Origin: Pseudomonas sp. NBRC 111124
GTDB lineage: Bacteria; Pseudomonadota; Gammaproteobacteria; Pseudomonadales; Pseudomonadaceae
Length of the DNA stretch: 64,000 nucleotides
NCBI RefSeq assembly: GCF_001320245.1
Contig: NZ_BCBA01000033.1
Location: 1-64,000 of the forward strand
Direction of reading: 5' to 3'
Under the pieces are notes generated by a model. That model searched no databases, was not told the origin of the DNA, and saw only the letters and a program-made list of their open reading frames with translations. Position 1 is the first letter of the stretch, and each line of letters begins with the position of its first letter. Positions 29,435 to 37,735 of the stretch are shown piece by piece. A program made the translations under genes and the position numbers.

Positions 29435-29760
29435 GCTTGCAGAAAATACCTACAAGCCAGGTAGTGCATGGCCTGCATGCATATAAGTAAAAATAAACGC
29501 ATAGAAATTTGAAGAAATGCATTGACTGCATATGCATGAATGCATAGCCTGTGTCTCAAGCCGGACGGAAACCGGTTGTTACACAGGCAGCGATGGACAG
29601 GCCTCAACTGTCCAGAGGGTTGGCAACTGGCCCGGGTGTGCAGCGTAAAGCACCGCGAACAGTTATCCGGCGGGCAGGCGGCCGCGGTCGGAGTCACCAA
29701 TTTGTAGCGGAACCGCACGGCGTCACCAGTCGTGGCCGGCGGTTCGACAACGCATTACTG

Positions 29761-29785
29761 AAAAGCCTGGCGAGCCGGGCTTTTT
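29761..29785 (+). terminator. Terminator-like hairpin in the leader of the tail operon
   Basis: AAAAGCCTGG CGAG CCGGGCTTTTT forms a 10-bp stem with one G-T pair and ends in five T. It lies between the candidate operon promoter and the holin, so it could truncate leader transcripts unless read-through is allowed. Confidence 0.6.
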
Positions 29786-29870
29786 GGAATGCCGAGGCTT
29801 TTGAAATATGCAGAGTACCCACAACCCGTCTGTTGGCCCCGCCAACAGGCATTACACAGGAGACAGGACA

Positions 29871-30209
29871 GTGACGAACGAGCAACAAGCGTTACTGGAG
29901 ATGCCGCTCTGGCTGGTAATCGTCCTGGCATTGCTGGGCGGCCTGAGCGGCGAGATGTGGCGGGCCGACAAGGCCGGGGCCACGGGCTGGTCGCTGCTGC
30001 GACGGCTGGCGCTGCGCTCCGGGGCCTGCATGGTCTGCGGCGTGTCGACGGTGATGCTGCTGTATGCCGGCGGCCTGTCGATCTGGGCGGCCAGTGCATT
30101 GGGCTGCATGACTGCAGTTGGCGGCGCCGATGTCGCCATGCGCCTTTACGAACGTTGGGCGATCCGGCGCCTGGGCTTGCGCGAAACCACGGAAGCGGAC
30201 GAGCGATAA
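29871..30209 (+). CDS. Tailocin holin
   Basis: 112 residues from GTG 29871, which has AGGAGACAGG just upstream. Hydrophobic stretches at WLVIVLALLGGLSG and at MVCGVSTVMLLYAGGLSIWAA plus a third near ALGCMTAVGG suggest two or three membrane helices, with a charged C-terminus (RRLGLRETTEADER). A small multi-helix protein at the head of the tail operon matches the holin of R-type pyocin clusters, which lets the endolysin reach the cell wall. The product call rests mainly on topology and position. Confidence 0.75.
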   Translation: MTNEQQALLEMPLWLVIVLALLGGLSGEMWRADKAGATGWSLLRRLALRSGACMVCGVSTVMLLYAGGLSIWAASALGCMTAVGGADVAMRLYERWAIRRLGLRETTEADER

Positions 30210-30220
30210 GGAGAATATGC

Positions 30221-30718
30221 ATGAGCGAATTGGCCACCTTGCATGCGGCCGTGACCGCAACCATTCGTGAGGCGATGCCGGAACTGGCCTCGGTCGATGC
30301 CTATACAGCTGTAGGAAATGCCCCGGAGCGACCGGCGCTGCGCCATGGCATCGTGCAGATGACGGCAGATGCAGCTCCGCGCGATGGTCGCTCGGTGTTG
30401 ATCGCCACCTTCGAGGCGGACATCACCGCCGACAGCGCCAACCCCGAAGCGCGGCTGCAGGGCAGCCTGCTCGCTGCACAACTGATGGACCTGCTGCGTC
30501 AGCAGCATTGGGCACTGGATTTCGTCGAAGCCAGCCGCAACGTGCAGGCGCAGTTCGAAGGCAGCGCATGGACCGTGCGTTGGGACCAGCCGGTGCTGCT
30601 TGGCGAGGCCCGATGGAACTGGCCGGACCAGCCACCCGGTAGCCTGGTGCTGGGCTTCGCACCCGATACCGGCTTGGGCAACGAAGCGCATTACATCGCC
30701 CCGGAGGACTTGGCATGA
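30221..30718 (+). CDS. Conserved tailocin protein of unknown function
   Basis: 165 residues. ATG 30221 follows AAGGAG at a good distance; an upstream in-frame extension overlaps the holin and is rejected. It is a soluble-looking protein without signal or membrane segment. It sits between holin and spike in the same place as the small unassigned gene of R-type pyocin clusters, so a role in baseplate assembly is likely but unproven. The stop overlaps the next start by four bases. Confidence 0.7.
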   Translation: MSELATLHAAVTATIREAMPELASVDAYTAVGNAPERPALRHGIVQMTADAAPRDGRSVLIATFEADITADSANPEARLQGSLLAAQLMDLLRQQHWALDFVEASRNVQAQFEGSAWTVRWDQPVLLGEARWNWPDQPPGSLVLGFAPDTGLGNEAHYIAPEDLA

Positions 30719-31275
30719 GCTACGTGAGCGCCATGCACGACCGCATGCTCGCATGCCTGATCATTCCTTGCAGGGTGGTGGCAGTGGACCTTGCCGCCGC
30801 CCGGGTGCGAGTGTCCGACGGCAGTGGCTGGACCAGCGCCTGGTTGCGCTGGCACGCCCAGGCTGCTGGCCAGGCCCGGCACTGGCGTGCACCGAGCTTG
30901 GGCGAGCAGGGCGTGCTGCTCAGCCCCAGTGGCGAGCCGGCCCAGGGCACCTTCCTGCCAGGTCTCTATGGCAACGCCGGCAGTGCGGCGGATAACCGCG
31001 AGCATGCCGAGGTCTGGCGTTTCGCCGATGGCGGTTCGCTCAGCTATGACTGGCAGGCCAGCCACTACGACATCCAGCTGCCTGGCGGCAGCGCGACGAT
31101 TCAGGTCGGCGCCAGCACCGTGCAGGTCAACGAGGGCGCAATCAACCTCAAGGCGGTAGCGATCAACCTCACTGGCAAGGTCACGGTCGACGGCCCACTG
31201 CAAGTCAGCGGCGACATCAACGGCGGTGGGCGGATCATCGATACCGCCGGCAACACGGCCAACCACAAACATTGA
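30715..31275 (+). CDS. Baseplate spike protein (P2 gpV-like)
   Basis: 186 residues. An N-terminal OB-like part ([21 protein letters not shown]) is followed by a repetitive beta-rich stretch ([25 protein letters not shown] split over residues 120-160) that should form the triple beta-helix needle. The C-terminus ends NHKH, giving an HxH motif like the one binding iron at the needle tip of P2-type spikes. The spike pierces the target outer membrane. It overlaps the preceding gene (ATGA). Confidence 0.88.
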   Translation: MSYVSAMHDRMLACLIIPCRVVAVDLAAARVRVSDGSGWTSAWLRWHAQAAGQARHWRAPSLGEQGVLLSPSGEPAQGTFLPGLYGNAGSAADNREHAEVWRFADGGSLSYDWQASHYDIQLPGGSATIQVGASTVQVNEGAINLKAVAINLTGKVTVDGPLQVSGDINGGGRIIDTAGNTANHKH

Positions 31276-31277
31276 AT

Positions 31278-31299
31278 GAAGCCCGCCGATGCGGGCTTC
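31278..31299 (+). terminator. Hairpin between spike and gpW genes
   Basis: GAAGCCCGC CGAT GCGGGCTTC, a 9-bp perfect stem three bases after the spike stop, with only a short T-rich tail. Possibly a partial terminator or mRNA-processing stem inside the baseplate operon. Confidence 0.5.
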
Positions 31300-31347
31300 T
31301 TCATATCAGGAGAGTGCCATGCATACCCATGAACAGGGCGGTGCACC

Positions 31348-31674
31348 ATGATCGGCATGGACCGCCGCAGCGGCCAGCCGCTTACCGGCATCGATCATGT
31401 GCGCCAGTCCATCGAAGACATCCTCACCACACCGCTGGGCAGCCGGCGCATGCGCCCGGACTACGGCAGCCAGTTGCGGCGCTTCGTCGATTTGCCGGTC
31501 AACGAAGGCTGGAAGAGTGCCGTGCAGGCCGAAGTGGCTCGCGCACTGGGCCGCTGGGAACCACGTTTGCAACTAGAGCGGGTCAAGGTCGTCGCCGTGC
31601 TCGACGGCCAGGTCAGCCTGGCCTTGAGTGGTCGCTACCTGGGCGATGAAGCGTTGCTGGAGGTGAGTGTATGA
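31348..31674 (+). CDS. Baseplate wedge protein W (gp25-like)
   Basis: 108 residues. The gpW/gp25 family signature is clear: DHVRQSIEDILTTPLGSRRMRPDYGSQL followed by RWEPRLQLERVKV. In contractile tails this lysozyme-like small protein links baseplate wedges to the sheath start. It overlaps the next gene by four bases. Confidence 0.9.
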   Translation: MIGMDRRSGQPLTGIDHVRQSIEDILTTPLGSRRMRPDYGSQLRRFVDLPVNEGWKSAVQAEVARALGRWEPRLQLERVKVVAVLDGQVSLALSGRYLGDEALLEVSV

Positions 31675-32552
31675 GCCAGGTCGACCTGTCGAAACTGCCA
31701 GCTCCCCAGCTGTTGGAGGACCTCGACTATGAAGCCCTGTATCAGGCCGATCTGGGCACCTTCCGCGAATACCTGGGCGACGCCTGGAATGCAAATCTGG
31801 AGAGTGACCCGGTCACCAAACTGCTTGAGGTCGGTGCCTACCGCAAGCTGCTCAACCGGGCGCGTATCAATGACGCCGCCAAGGCGCTGCTGCTGGCCTA
31901 CGCGCAGGGCAGTGACCTGGACCAACTGGCCGCCAACGTCAGCCTGCAGCGCCTGGTGATCCAGGCCGAGGACCTGGCCAGCGTCCCGCCCGTCGAGGCC
32001 TTGCTGGAGTCGGACGATGCCCTGCGTGAGCGGGTACAACTGGTCTATGAAGGGCTGACCACAGCTGGTCCACGCAACAGTTACATCCTGCATGCCCGCA
32101 ACGCTTCGGGGCAAGTGGCTGACGCCACCGCCGAGAGCCCGTCGCCGGCTGTGGTGGATGTCACCGTGCTGGGCCTGGAGGGCGATGGCCAGGCCAGCGC
32201 CGAGCTGCTGGCGCAGGTGGCCGCGTACCTCAATGACGACGACATCCGCCCGGTGGCCGACCGGGTCAATGTGCGCAGTGCCGAAATCCTGCCCTATCGC
32301 ATCGAGGCCGTGCTGTACCTGGCCGACAGCGGTCCTGAGTACGAGGCGATCCTCGCCGAATGCCAGCGTCGTCTAGAAGCCTGGATCAATCCACGGCGTC
32401 GGCTGGGCGTGGAAGTGGCCCGCTCGGGCATCGATGCCCAGCTGCATATCGATGGTGTCAGCCGGGTCGAGTTGAGCGGCTGGGCCGACATTCGCCCGAG
32501 CAAGGCGCAGGCGGCCTGGTGCAGCGGCTTCACCTTGAAGCGGGGTGGCTGA
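31671..32552 (+). CDS. Baseplate wedge protein J
   Basis: 293 residues, P2 gpJ family. It begins with a typical LSKLPAPQLLEDLDYEALYQADL and contains VTKLLEVGAYRKLLNRARINDAAKALLLAYAQGSDLDQLAANV, the conserved core of the family. The C-terminal half includes DDIRPVADRVNV, a common J motif. It forms baseplate wedges with I and W. Overlaps W at the start. Confidence 0.92.
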   Translation: MSQVDLSKLPAPQLLEDLDYEALYQADLGTFREYLGDAWNANLESDPVTKLLEVGAYRKLLNRARINDAAKALLLAYAQGSDLDQLAANVSLQRLVIQAEDLASVPPVEALLESDDALRERVQLVYEGLTTAGPRNSYILHARNASGQVADATAESPSPAVVDVTVLGLEGDGQASAELLAQVAAYLNDDDIRPVADRVNVRSAEILPYRIEAVLYLADSGPEYEAILAECQRRLEAWINPRRRLGVEVARSGIDAQLHIDGVSRVELSGWADIRPSKAQAAWCSGFTLKRGG

Positions 32553-32553
32553 C

Positions 32554-33162
32554 ATGCAGAGCTTGTTGCCGCTCAACCGTACAGCGCTGGAGCGGGCCAT
32601 CGAAGTGGCGGCTGACGAGGACCTGAAAGTCAGCCTGCGCCGGCTCTACAGCCCCGACAGCTGCCCGGCGCACCTGCTTTATCACCTGGCCTGGGCCTGG
32701 TCGGTGGACCGCTGGGAAGACAGCTGGAGCGACGAGATCAAGCGTTCGGTGATCCGCTCGGCGTTCTTCGTTCACGCCCACAAAGGCACTCTCGGTGCGC
32801 TCAGGCGGGTGGTGGAACCGTTCGGCTACCTGATCGAGGTGCAGGAATGGTGGCAAGCCACACCGCCCGCACCGGCGGGCACCTTCGCTTTGAAGATCGG
32901 CGTCTCCGATGCCGGTATCAGTGAAAGCACCTATCAGGAACTGTCATCGCTGATCGACGACGCCCGGCCAGTCAGCCGCCACCTGACCGGCCTGGTGATC
33001 AGCCTGGAAAGCCGTGGCGCCCTTCATGTCGGCTGCGCGATCCAGGACGGCGACGAACTGGACATCTACCCGCTGACGCCCCGTGACATCGAGGTCATGG
33101 GCGTCATAGGCCGCGGTGGCCGCGAACATACAATCGATACCTTGGACATTGCACATGGTTGA
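32554..33162 (+). CDS. Tail protein I
   Basis: 202 residues from ATG 32554; GTG 32545 overlapping the J stop is an alternative start. The P2 gpI family core is seen in SCPAHLLYHLAWAWSVDRWEDSW and KGTLGALRRVVEPFGY. It completes the baseplate wedge and carries the tail fibre. The stop overlaps the fibre gene start by 8 bp. Confidence 0.9.
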   Translation: MQSLLPLNRTALERAIEVAADEDLKVSLRRLYSPDSCPAHLLYHLAWAWSVDRWEDSWSDEIKRSVIRSAFFVHAHKGTLGALRRVVEPFGYLIEVQEWWQATPPAPAGTFALKIGVSDAGISESTYQELSSLIDDARPVSRHLTGLVISLESRGALHVGCAIQDGDELDIYPLTPRDIEVMGVIGRGGREHTIDTLDIAHG

Positions 33163-35080
33163 CCAGACTTCTCAGTTCTACGCCATCCTCACCAATGTGG
33201 GGGCGGCGAAACAGGCCAATGCCGATGCCTTGGGCATTGCCTGGAAAATCACCCAGATGGGGGTTGGCGATGCCAACGGCAGCGACCCCACCCCCAATGC
33301 CACCCAGACCAGCCTGATCAACGAATGGCGCCGCGCGCCGTTGAACCAGCTGAAGGTGGATGACAAGAACAGCGCGATCATCATTGCCGAGCAGGTCATT
33401 CCGGCGGATGTCGGCGGTAAGTGGATCCGCGAGATCGCGCTTTATGACGCCGACGGTGACATGGTGGCTGTGGCCAACTGTGCGCCGACCTATAAACCGT
33501 TGTTGAGCCAGGGCTCGGGACGTACCCAGGTGGTGCGGATGAACCTGGTGGTCAGTAGTGCCAGTAACGTGCAGCTGAAGATTGATCCGGCGGTGGTGCT
33601 GGCCACGCGTGAGTACGTCGACAGCCGGCTTATTGAGGAAATCAGCAAGCTGGACAACAAGGAGTCGGTACGCGCGGCCACCACGGCCAATATCACCCTG
33701 TCGGGGCTGCGGACGGTCGACGGTGTTGTGCTTGCGGCGGGGGATCGGGTCCTGGTCAAGAACCAAACCGAAGGTAAGGAAAACGGTTTGTATGTCGTGG
33801 CAGCTGGTGCTTGGTCGCGTACTTCCGATGCGGACACCAGCGCCGAGGTAACGCCAGGGTTGGTGGTGGCGGTTGAGCAGGGCGCGATCCAAGCCGATAC
33901 GATCTGGCAGTTGATTACCGATGCCCCGATTGTATTGGGCACCACGGCGCTGACCTTCCGTGACATTACCGACGGTTTCGCCCGTCTTATGTCGCCGGCC
34001 TTCACAGGCACGCCGACGGCGCCTACGCCGCCGCAGTTCGACTCGACGCAGAAAGTGGTCAACGCCGAGTTTCTCAAGCGGATGGGGGTGGAGTACGGCG
34101 GTTACGTGAACTACCCCGTATCGACGACCCTGACCCCGGCAGATTGCGGCAAGTTGGTCGCTTTCGGACATCCGACTAATCCGCTGGTCGCAACACTTCC
34201 GACAGGCGGAGACATCACGCCGGGCGTAACCGTAACGGTCCTTTGCTCCCAGGGCACGCTCACTGTGACTGCGGCAAGCGGTGACTCGATTGGCGCGATC
34301 AGTGCGCCGGGCAATATCGCTCTGGCTCAGGGTGACACCGCTGAGTTCATCCGCAATGGCACCAACTTGTGGTACCTGATCGGCGGGTCAGTACTGCTCA
34401 AATACTCCTACGTGATGCGTGGCGCGAACTGGACTACCCAGGCGCAGTTCGATGCCCGCGGTGCACTGGCAACCACAGAGTTTGTTCAGCGGGCGCTGGG
34501 TAGCTTCAGCGGCCAGCGAGGCATAAATGCGGCCTATACGGTGGTTCCAGCAGATGCCGGTAAGTTGTTGAGTCTCAGTGGCTCGGGCTACGCAATAACT
34601 CTGCCCGCGACAGCAGCATTCGCCGTCGGTGCCTCGGTTCGGTTCGTGAACTACGGTACCGGTGTTATCACGGTGAGCGGCCCAGGTCTGACCGCCTCGG
34701 TGCCTATTGGCATAGGCGATGCGCTGGAGGTTATGGCGACTTCCAGCGGCTGGATGCTGATCGGCGGCAGCGCCTTGCTTAATTCCAGTTCTGGCTTTGC
34801 CAGTGCCTTGACGGCGGGTGGTCATCAAAAACTACCTACCGGATACATCGAGCAATGGGGGACGGCGCAAGTGCCTGCTAACGGAACCCTGGACATCACC
34901 TTGCCGACTACTTTCCCCACGCAATGTTATGGCGTGGTTTGCCAGTATTCCATCGGCCTTGGCGGTAAAGCGGGCCGGCTCGGGGGGGCGCCTATTACCA
35001 CCTCGGTTATTCGTATCGAGTGTGCATTGCCCGGAGAAGGTGGTTCGCAGAACGTGTATTGGAAGGCTTGGGGGAAATAA
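33155..35080 (+). CDS. Tailocin tail fibre (receptor-binding protein)
   Basis: 641 residues from ATG 33155. The N-terminal ~150 residues (TSQFYAILTNVGAAKQANAD) are the baseplate-attachment domain of P2-like fibres. A module starting VRAATTANITLSGLRTVDGV follows, then two related modules (TLTPADCGKLVAFG and YTVVPADAGKLLSLSG), each ending in a tryptophan/tyrosine-LIGGS sequence. The C-terminal tip (GYIEQWGTAQVPANGTLDITL) resembles the gp53-type fibre tip. Composition is less GC-rich than its neighbours, as expected for a fast-changing specificity region. The chaperone is directly downstream. Confidence 0.9.
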   Translation: MVDQTSQFYAILTNVGAAKQANADALGIAWKITQMGVGDANGSDPTPNATQTSLINEWRRAPLNQLKVDDKNSAIIIAEQVIPADVGGKWIREIALYDADGDMVAVANCAPTYKPLLSQGSGRTQVVRMNLVVSSASNVQLKIDPAVVLATREYVDSRLIEEISKLDNKESVRAATTANITLSGLRTVDGVVLAAGDRVLVKNQTEGKENGLYVVAAGAWSRTSDADTSAEVTPGLVVAVEQGAIQADTIWQLITDAPIVLGTTALTFRDITDGFARLMSPAFTGTPTAPTPPQFDSTQKVVNAEFLKRMGVEYGGYVNYPVSTTLTPADCGKLVAFGHPTNPLVATLPTGGDITPGVTVTVLCSQGTLTVTAASGDSIGAISAPGNIALAQGDTAEFIRNGTNLWYLIGGSVLLKYSYVMRGANWTTQAQFDARGALATTEFVQRALGSFSGQRGINAAYTVVPADAGKLLSLSGSGYAITLPATAAFAVGASVRFVNYGTGVITVSGPGLTASVPIGIGDALEVMATSSGWMLIGGSALLNSSSGFASALTAGGHQKLPTGYIEQWGTAQVPANGTLDITLPTTFPTQCYGVVCQYSIGLGGKAGRLGGAPITTSVIRIECALPGEGGSQNVYWKAWGK

Positions 35081-35089
35081 GGAGAAACC

Positions 35090-35518
35090 ATGTATTTTTA
35101 TTCAGCGACAACCCGTGGTTTTTACGATCGGGCGACTCACGGGGCTGATATGCCGCCCGATGTTTGCGAGGTCAGTACCGATGAATATGGCCGGCTGATG
35201 GAAGCTCCTAGTCAAGGGCGCGTCATCGTTCCTGATCACAAGGGCCGTCCGGTGGTTGCTGATGCGCCTGGCTTGGGTTTCGAACAGCAATGCGCGGTCG
35301 AGCGTGCTTGGCGTGATGACATGTTGTTAAAGGCCTGCGCCGTGCGTGACCGGCACCGTGACGAGCAAGAGCTGTCCCGGCCTACCACCTTGACCCAGGA
35401 GCGATTTGTGGAGCTGATGCGGTATATCCAGAAACTGCGCGACTGGCCCCAGTCCCCCGGCTTCCCCATTGAAGGGCAGCGACCCGTAGACCCGGCCTGG
35501 CTCGCTGAACAACCCTGA
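35090..35518 (+). CDS. Tail fibre assembly chaperone
   Basis: 142 residues, nine bases after the fibre stop with AAGGAG before the ATG. It begins MYFYSATTRGFYDRATHG, a common start of fibre-assembly proteins that read the fibre-end peptide, and ends with TLTQERFVELMRYIQKLRDWPQSPGFP and a W near the C-terminus, typical of the family. It is expected to trimerise and be specific to the fibre beside it. Confidence 0.85.
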   Translation: MYFYSATTRGFYDRATHGADMPPDVCEVSTDEYGRLMEAPSQGRVIVPDHKGRPVVADAPGLGFEQQCAVERAWRDDMLLKACAVRDRHRDEQELSRPTTLTQERFVELMRYIQKLRDWPQSPGFPIEGQRPVDPAWLAEQP

Positions 35519-35550
35519 AACGCCCCGCACTGACGGGGCGTTTTCTTTTT
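35518..35550 (+). terminator. Terminator between fibre chaperone and sheath genes
   Basis: AAACGCCCCG CACTGA CGGGGCGTTTT with a second T-run. It divides the baseplate/fibre block from the sheath/tube block, which starts 58 bp later. Confidence 0.85.
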
Positions 35551-35607
35551 CCGCTGTACCACATAGCCCTGCACCGCGGGGCCTTTTCATATCTGGAGTA
35601 AACCTAC

Positions 35608-36774
35608 ATGAGTGGATTCTTCCACGGCGTCACCGTAACCAACGTCGACACCGGTGCCCGCAGCATCGCGCTGCCTTCTTCCTCGATCATCGGCCTGGTC
35701 GACACCTTCACCGAAGGCGCTGGCGTCACGGCCAAGGCCAACGACCTTGTTCTGATCACCAGCGAGCGCGAAGCCGTCGCCGCCTTCGGCGAAAACGCCG
35801 CCATCACCAAGGCCTGCCGGGCCATCTACACCCGCGCCAAGGCGGTCATCGTAGCCTGCGGTGTAGCCAAGCTCGAAGATGCCGCCGAGCAAACCGCCGC
35901 GATCATCGGCAGCGTTCAGGCCGATGGCAAACGCACCGGCCTGCAGGCGCTGCTCGACGGCAAGAGCCGTTTCAATGCCCAACCGCGCCTGCTGGCCGCA
36001 CCACGTCACAGCGCCACCCAAGCAGTGGGCACCGCACTGGTAGCCCTGGCCGACAAACTGCGCGGCATTGCCATTATCGACGGCCCAAATACCACCGACG
36101 AGGCGGCCCTCGACTACGCCAAGAACTTCGGTGCCAAGCGCGCCTTCCTGGTCGATCCGGGTGTGCAGTACTGGGACAACGGCGAGGAGGCCACCGTCGA
36201 TGCGCCGGGCTCGGCCTGGGTCGCCGGCCTGTTCGCCTGGACCGACAGCGAATACGGCTTCTGGGCCTCGCCGTCGAACAAGGAATTCGTCGGCATCACC
36301 GGCACCACCCGCCCGGTTGAGTTCCTCGACGGCGACGACAGCTGCCGCGCCAACCTGCTGAACAACGCCAACATCGCCACCATCATCCGCGACGACGGCT
36401 TCCGCCTGTGGGGCAACCGCACTCTGTCCAGTGACCCGAAATGGGCCTTCGTCACCCGCGTGCGGACCATGGACATCGTCATGGACGCGATCCTCTACGG
36501 CCACAAGTGGGCTGTCGACCGCGCCATCACCGCCACCTACGTCAAGGACGTCACCGAAGGCTTGCAAGCCTTCATGCGCGACCTGAAGAACCAGGGCGCG
36601 ATCATCAACTTCGAGGTCTTCGCCGACCCGGATCTGAACACGGCCAGCCAGCTCGAGCAGGGCAAGGTGTACTGGAACATCCGCTTCACCGACGTACCGC
36701 CTGCCGAAAACCCTAATTTCCGCGTTGAAGTCACTAACCAGTGGCTGACCGAAGTCCTCGATTCCGCCGCTTAA
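35608..36774 (+). CDS. Tail sheath protein (FI)
   Basis: 388 residues. It begins MSGFFHGVTVTNVDTGARSI and contains sheath-family core sequences (SSIIGLVDTFTEGAG, PGSAWVAGLFAWTDSEYGFWASPSNKEF split across residues 205-235, and MDIVMDAILYGHKWAVDR). The sheath contracts to drive the tube through the target envelope. Length and order before the tube are as in R-type pyocins. GGAG lies before the ATG. Confidence 0.95.
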   Translation: MSGFFHGVTVTNVDTGARSIALPSSSIIGLVDTFTEGAGVTAKANDLVLITSEREAVAAFGENAAITKACRAIYTRAKAVIVACGVAKLEDAAEQTAAIIGSVQADGKRTGLQALLDGKSRFNAQPRLLAAPRHSATQAVGTALVALADKLRGIAIIDGPNTTDEAALDYAKNFGAKRAFLVDPGVQYWDNGEEATVDAPGSAWVAGLFAWTDSEYGFWASPSNKEFVGITGTTRPVEFLDGDDSCRANLLNNANIATIIRDDGFRLWGNRTLSSDPKWAFVTRVRTMDIVMDAILYGHKWAVDRAITATYVKDVTEGLQAFMRDLKNQGAIINFEVFADPDLNTASQLEQGKVYWNIRFTDVPPAENPNFRVEVTNQWLTEVLDSAA

Positions 36775-36787
36775 GGAGCGCATCTAC

Positions 36788-37297
36788 ATGGCAATGATTC
36801 CCGAAACCCTGGCCAACCTGAACCTGTTCGTCGACGGCGTCAGCTTCCAGGGCGATGTGCCCAGCCTGACCCTGCCCAAACTCACCCTGAAGATGGAAGA
36901 ACACCGCCCCGGCGGCATGGACATGCCGGTCGAGATGGACCTGGGTATGGAGAAACAGGAAGCGGCCTTTACCACCACAGGCGTGCGCCGTGAAGCGCTG
37001 AAATTCTTCGGCCTGGCCGATGGCACCGGTTTCAACGGCACCTTCCGCGGCGCCTTCAAGGGCCTCAAGGGCAAGATCAACCCGGTGGTGGTCACCCTGC
37101 GTGGCACCCTGAAGGAAATCGACATGGGCGACTGGAAGTCCGGCGACAAGGCCGAGATCAAGCACAGCGTTGGCCTGACCTACTACAAGCTCGAAGTCGA
37201 TGGCCGCCTGATCTATGAAATCGACGCCCTGGGCATGAAGCGCGTGATCGACGGCGTCGACCAACTGGCCGCCCAGCGTGCTGCGCTTGGCCTGTAA
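36788..37297 (+). CDS. Tail tube protein (FII)
   Basis: 169 residues; major inner tube of the contractile tail, P2 FII family. Characteristic sequence: AMIPETLANLNLFVDGVSF, then LTLPKLTLKMEEHRPGGMDMP and TYYKLEVDGRLIYEIDALGM. It follows the sheath with a 13-bp spacer and an AAGGAG site. Hexamers of this protein form the hollow shaft. Confidence 0.95.
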   Translation: MAMIPETLANLNLFVDGVSFQGDVPSLTLPKLTLKMEEHRPGGMDMPVEMDLGMEKQEAAFTTTGVRREALKFFGLADGTGFNGTFRGAFKGLKGKINPVVVTLRGTLKEIDMGDWKSGDKAEIKHSVGLTYYKLEVDGRLIYEIDALGMKRVIDGVDQLAAQRAALGL

Positions 37298-37307
37298 GGA
37301 GGCGATC

Positions 37308-37610
37308 ATGGCTCAAGCGAAAAAGCAGCCGCAATGGCTGACCCTCAGTGCCGACCGCGTCACCGTGCGCCTGTCGCGCCCCAGCGAAGCCAATGGCGTG
37401 CAGGTCGACAGCCTGTCACTGCGGACGCCGACAGTGCGCGATATACGCAATGCCCAGGCCGGCGGCGCGGCAAATGACGAGCAGCGCGAGCTGAACCTGT
37501 TCGCGTCGCTGGCCGAAGTCGGCATCAAGGACCTCGAAGGCCTCGCCTTGAAAGATTATGGCCGCCTGCAAAGCGGCTATTTTCGCCTGGTGCAGGACGA
37601 CGAACTTTGA
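37308..37610 (+). CDS. Tail assembly chaperone, short form (gpE-like)
   Basis: 100 residues from ATG 37308, after AAGGAGG. Small acidic/charged protein between tube and tape measure, the place of the tail assembly chaperone (P2 E). It ends QDDEL-stop, where the stop is in the sequence CTT TGA C. In many contractile and non-contractile tails this gene is extended by programmed frameshifting into the next frame; see the fused form listed separately. Confidence 0.85.
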   Translation: MAQAKKQPQWLTLSADRVTVRLSRPSEANGVQVDSLSLRTPTVRDIRNAQAGGAANDEQRELNLFASLAEVGIKDLEGLALKDYGRLQSGYFRLVQDDEL

Positions 37611-37722
37611 CCCGGTCCGGCAGAAGGCCGCCGCCAAGCGGTTGGCCAAGGAGCTGAATTTTTCCGCGAGCGAAATCATGACCATGTCGTACAGCGACAT
37701 GGTCTGGTGGCTCGCGCCGTGA
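37308..37722 (+). CDS. Tail assembly chaperone, long form by predicted +1 frameshift (E plus E')
   Basis: Frame 0 reads to Leu at 37605-37607 and stops at TGA 37608-37610. If the ribosome slips +1 on CTT TGA C, reading continues at GAC (37609) for 37 residues to the TGA at 37720-37722, giving a 137-residue fusion ending MVWWLAP. The second frame has no upstream ATG or GTG that would let it start alone, and its sequence (ELNFSASEIMTMSYSDMVWWL) resembles the E' part of P2-like chaperones. The slip site is identical to the CTT TGA C of release-factor-2 mRNA. The fusion normally coats the tape measure. Confidence 0.72.
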
Positions 37723-37735
37723 CAAGGAGGAACCT

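Larger units (their letters stand above)
29394..29870 (+). promoter_or_regulatory. Tailocin control region with ATGCAT palindrome cluster
   Basis: 477 bp without a convincing gene. After the repressor terminator come TGCAT at 29465, 29474 and 29478, ATGCAT at 29517, the 10-bp palindrome TGCATATGCA at 29527-29536 and TGCAT at 29541. A TTGACT (29522-29527) with TAGCCT 17 bp further on is a candidate promoter embedded in these sites. A roughly 300-nt leader to the holin follows, with hairpins at 29761-29785 and 29830-29848. The region is locally AT-rich near 29,440-29,545. Confidence 0.55.

Noticed and set aside
29551..29874. 107-codon open frame before the holin
   Set aside because: Arg-rich sequence of no recognisable family, running through a terminator-like hairpin, with no ribosome site; better seen as leader.
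33104..34171. 355-codon minus-strand open frame under the tail fibre
   Set aside because: Antisense to the tail fibre, whose plus-strand frame has clear domains and overlaps its neighbours in operon fashion.
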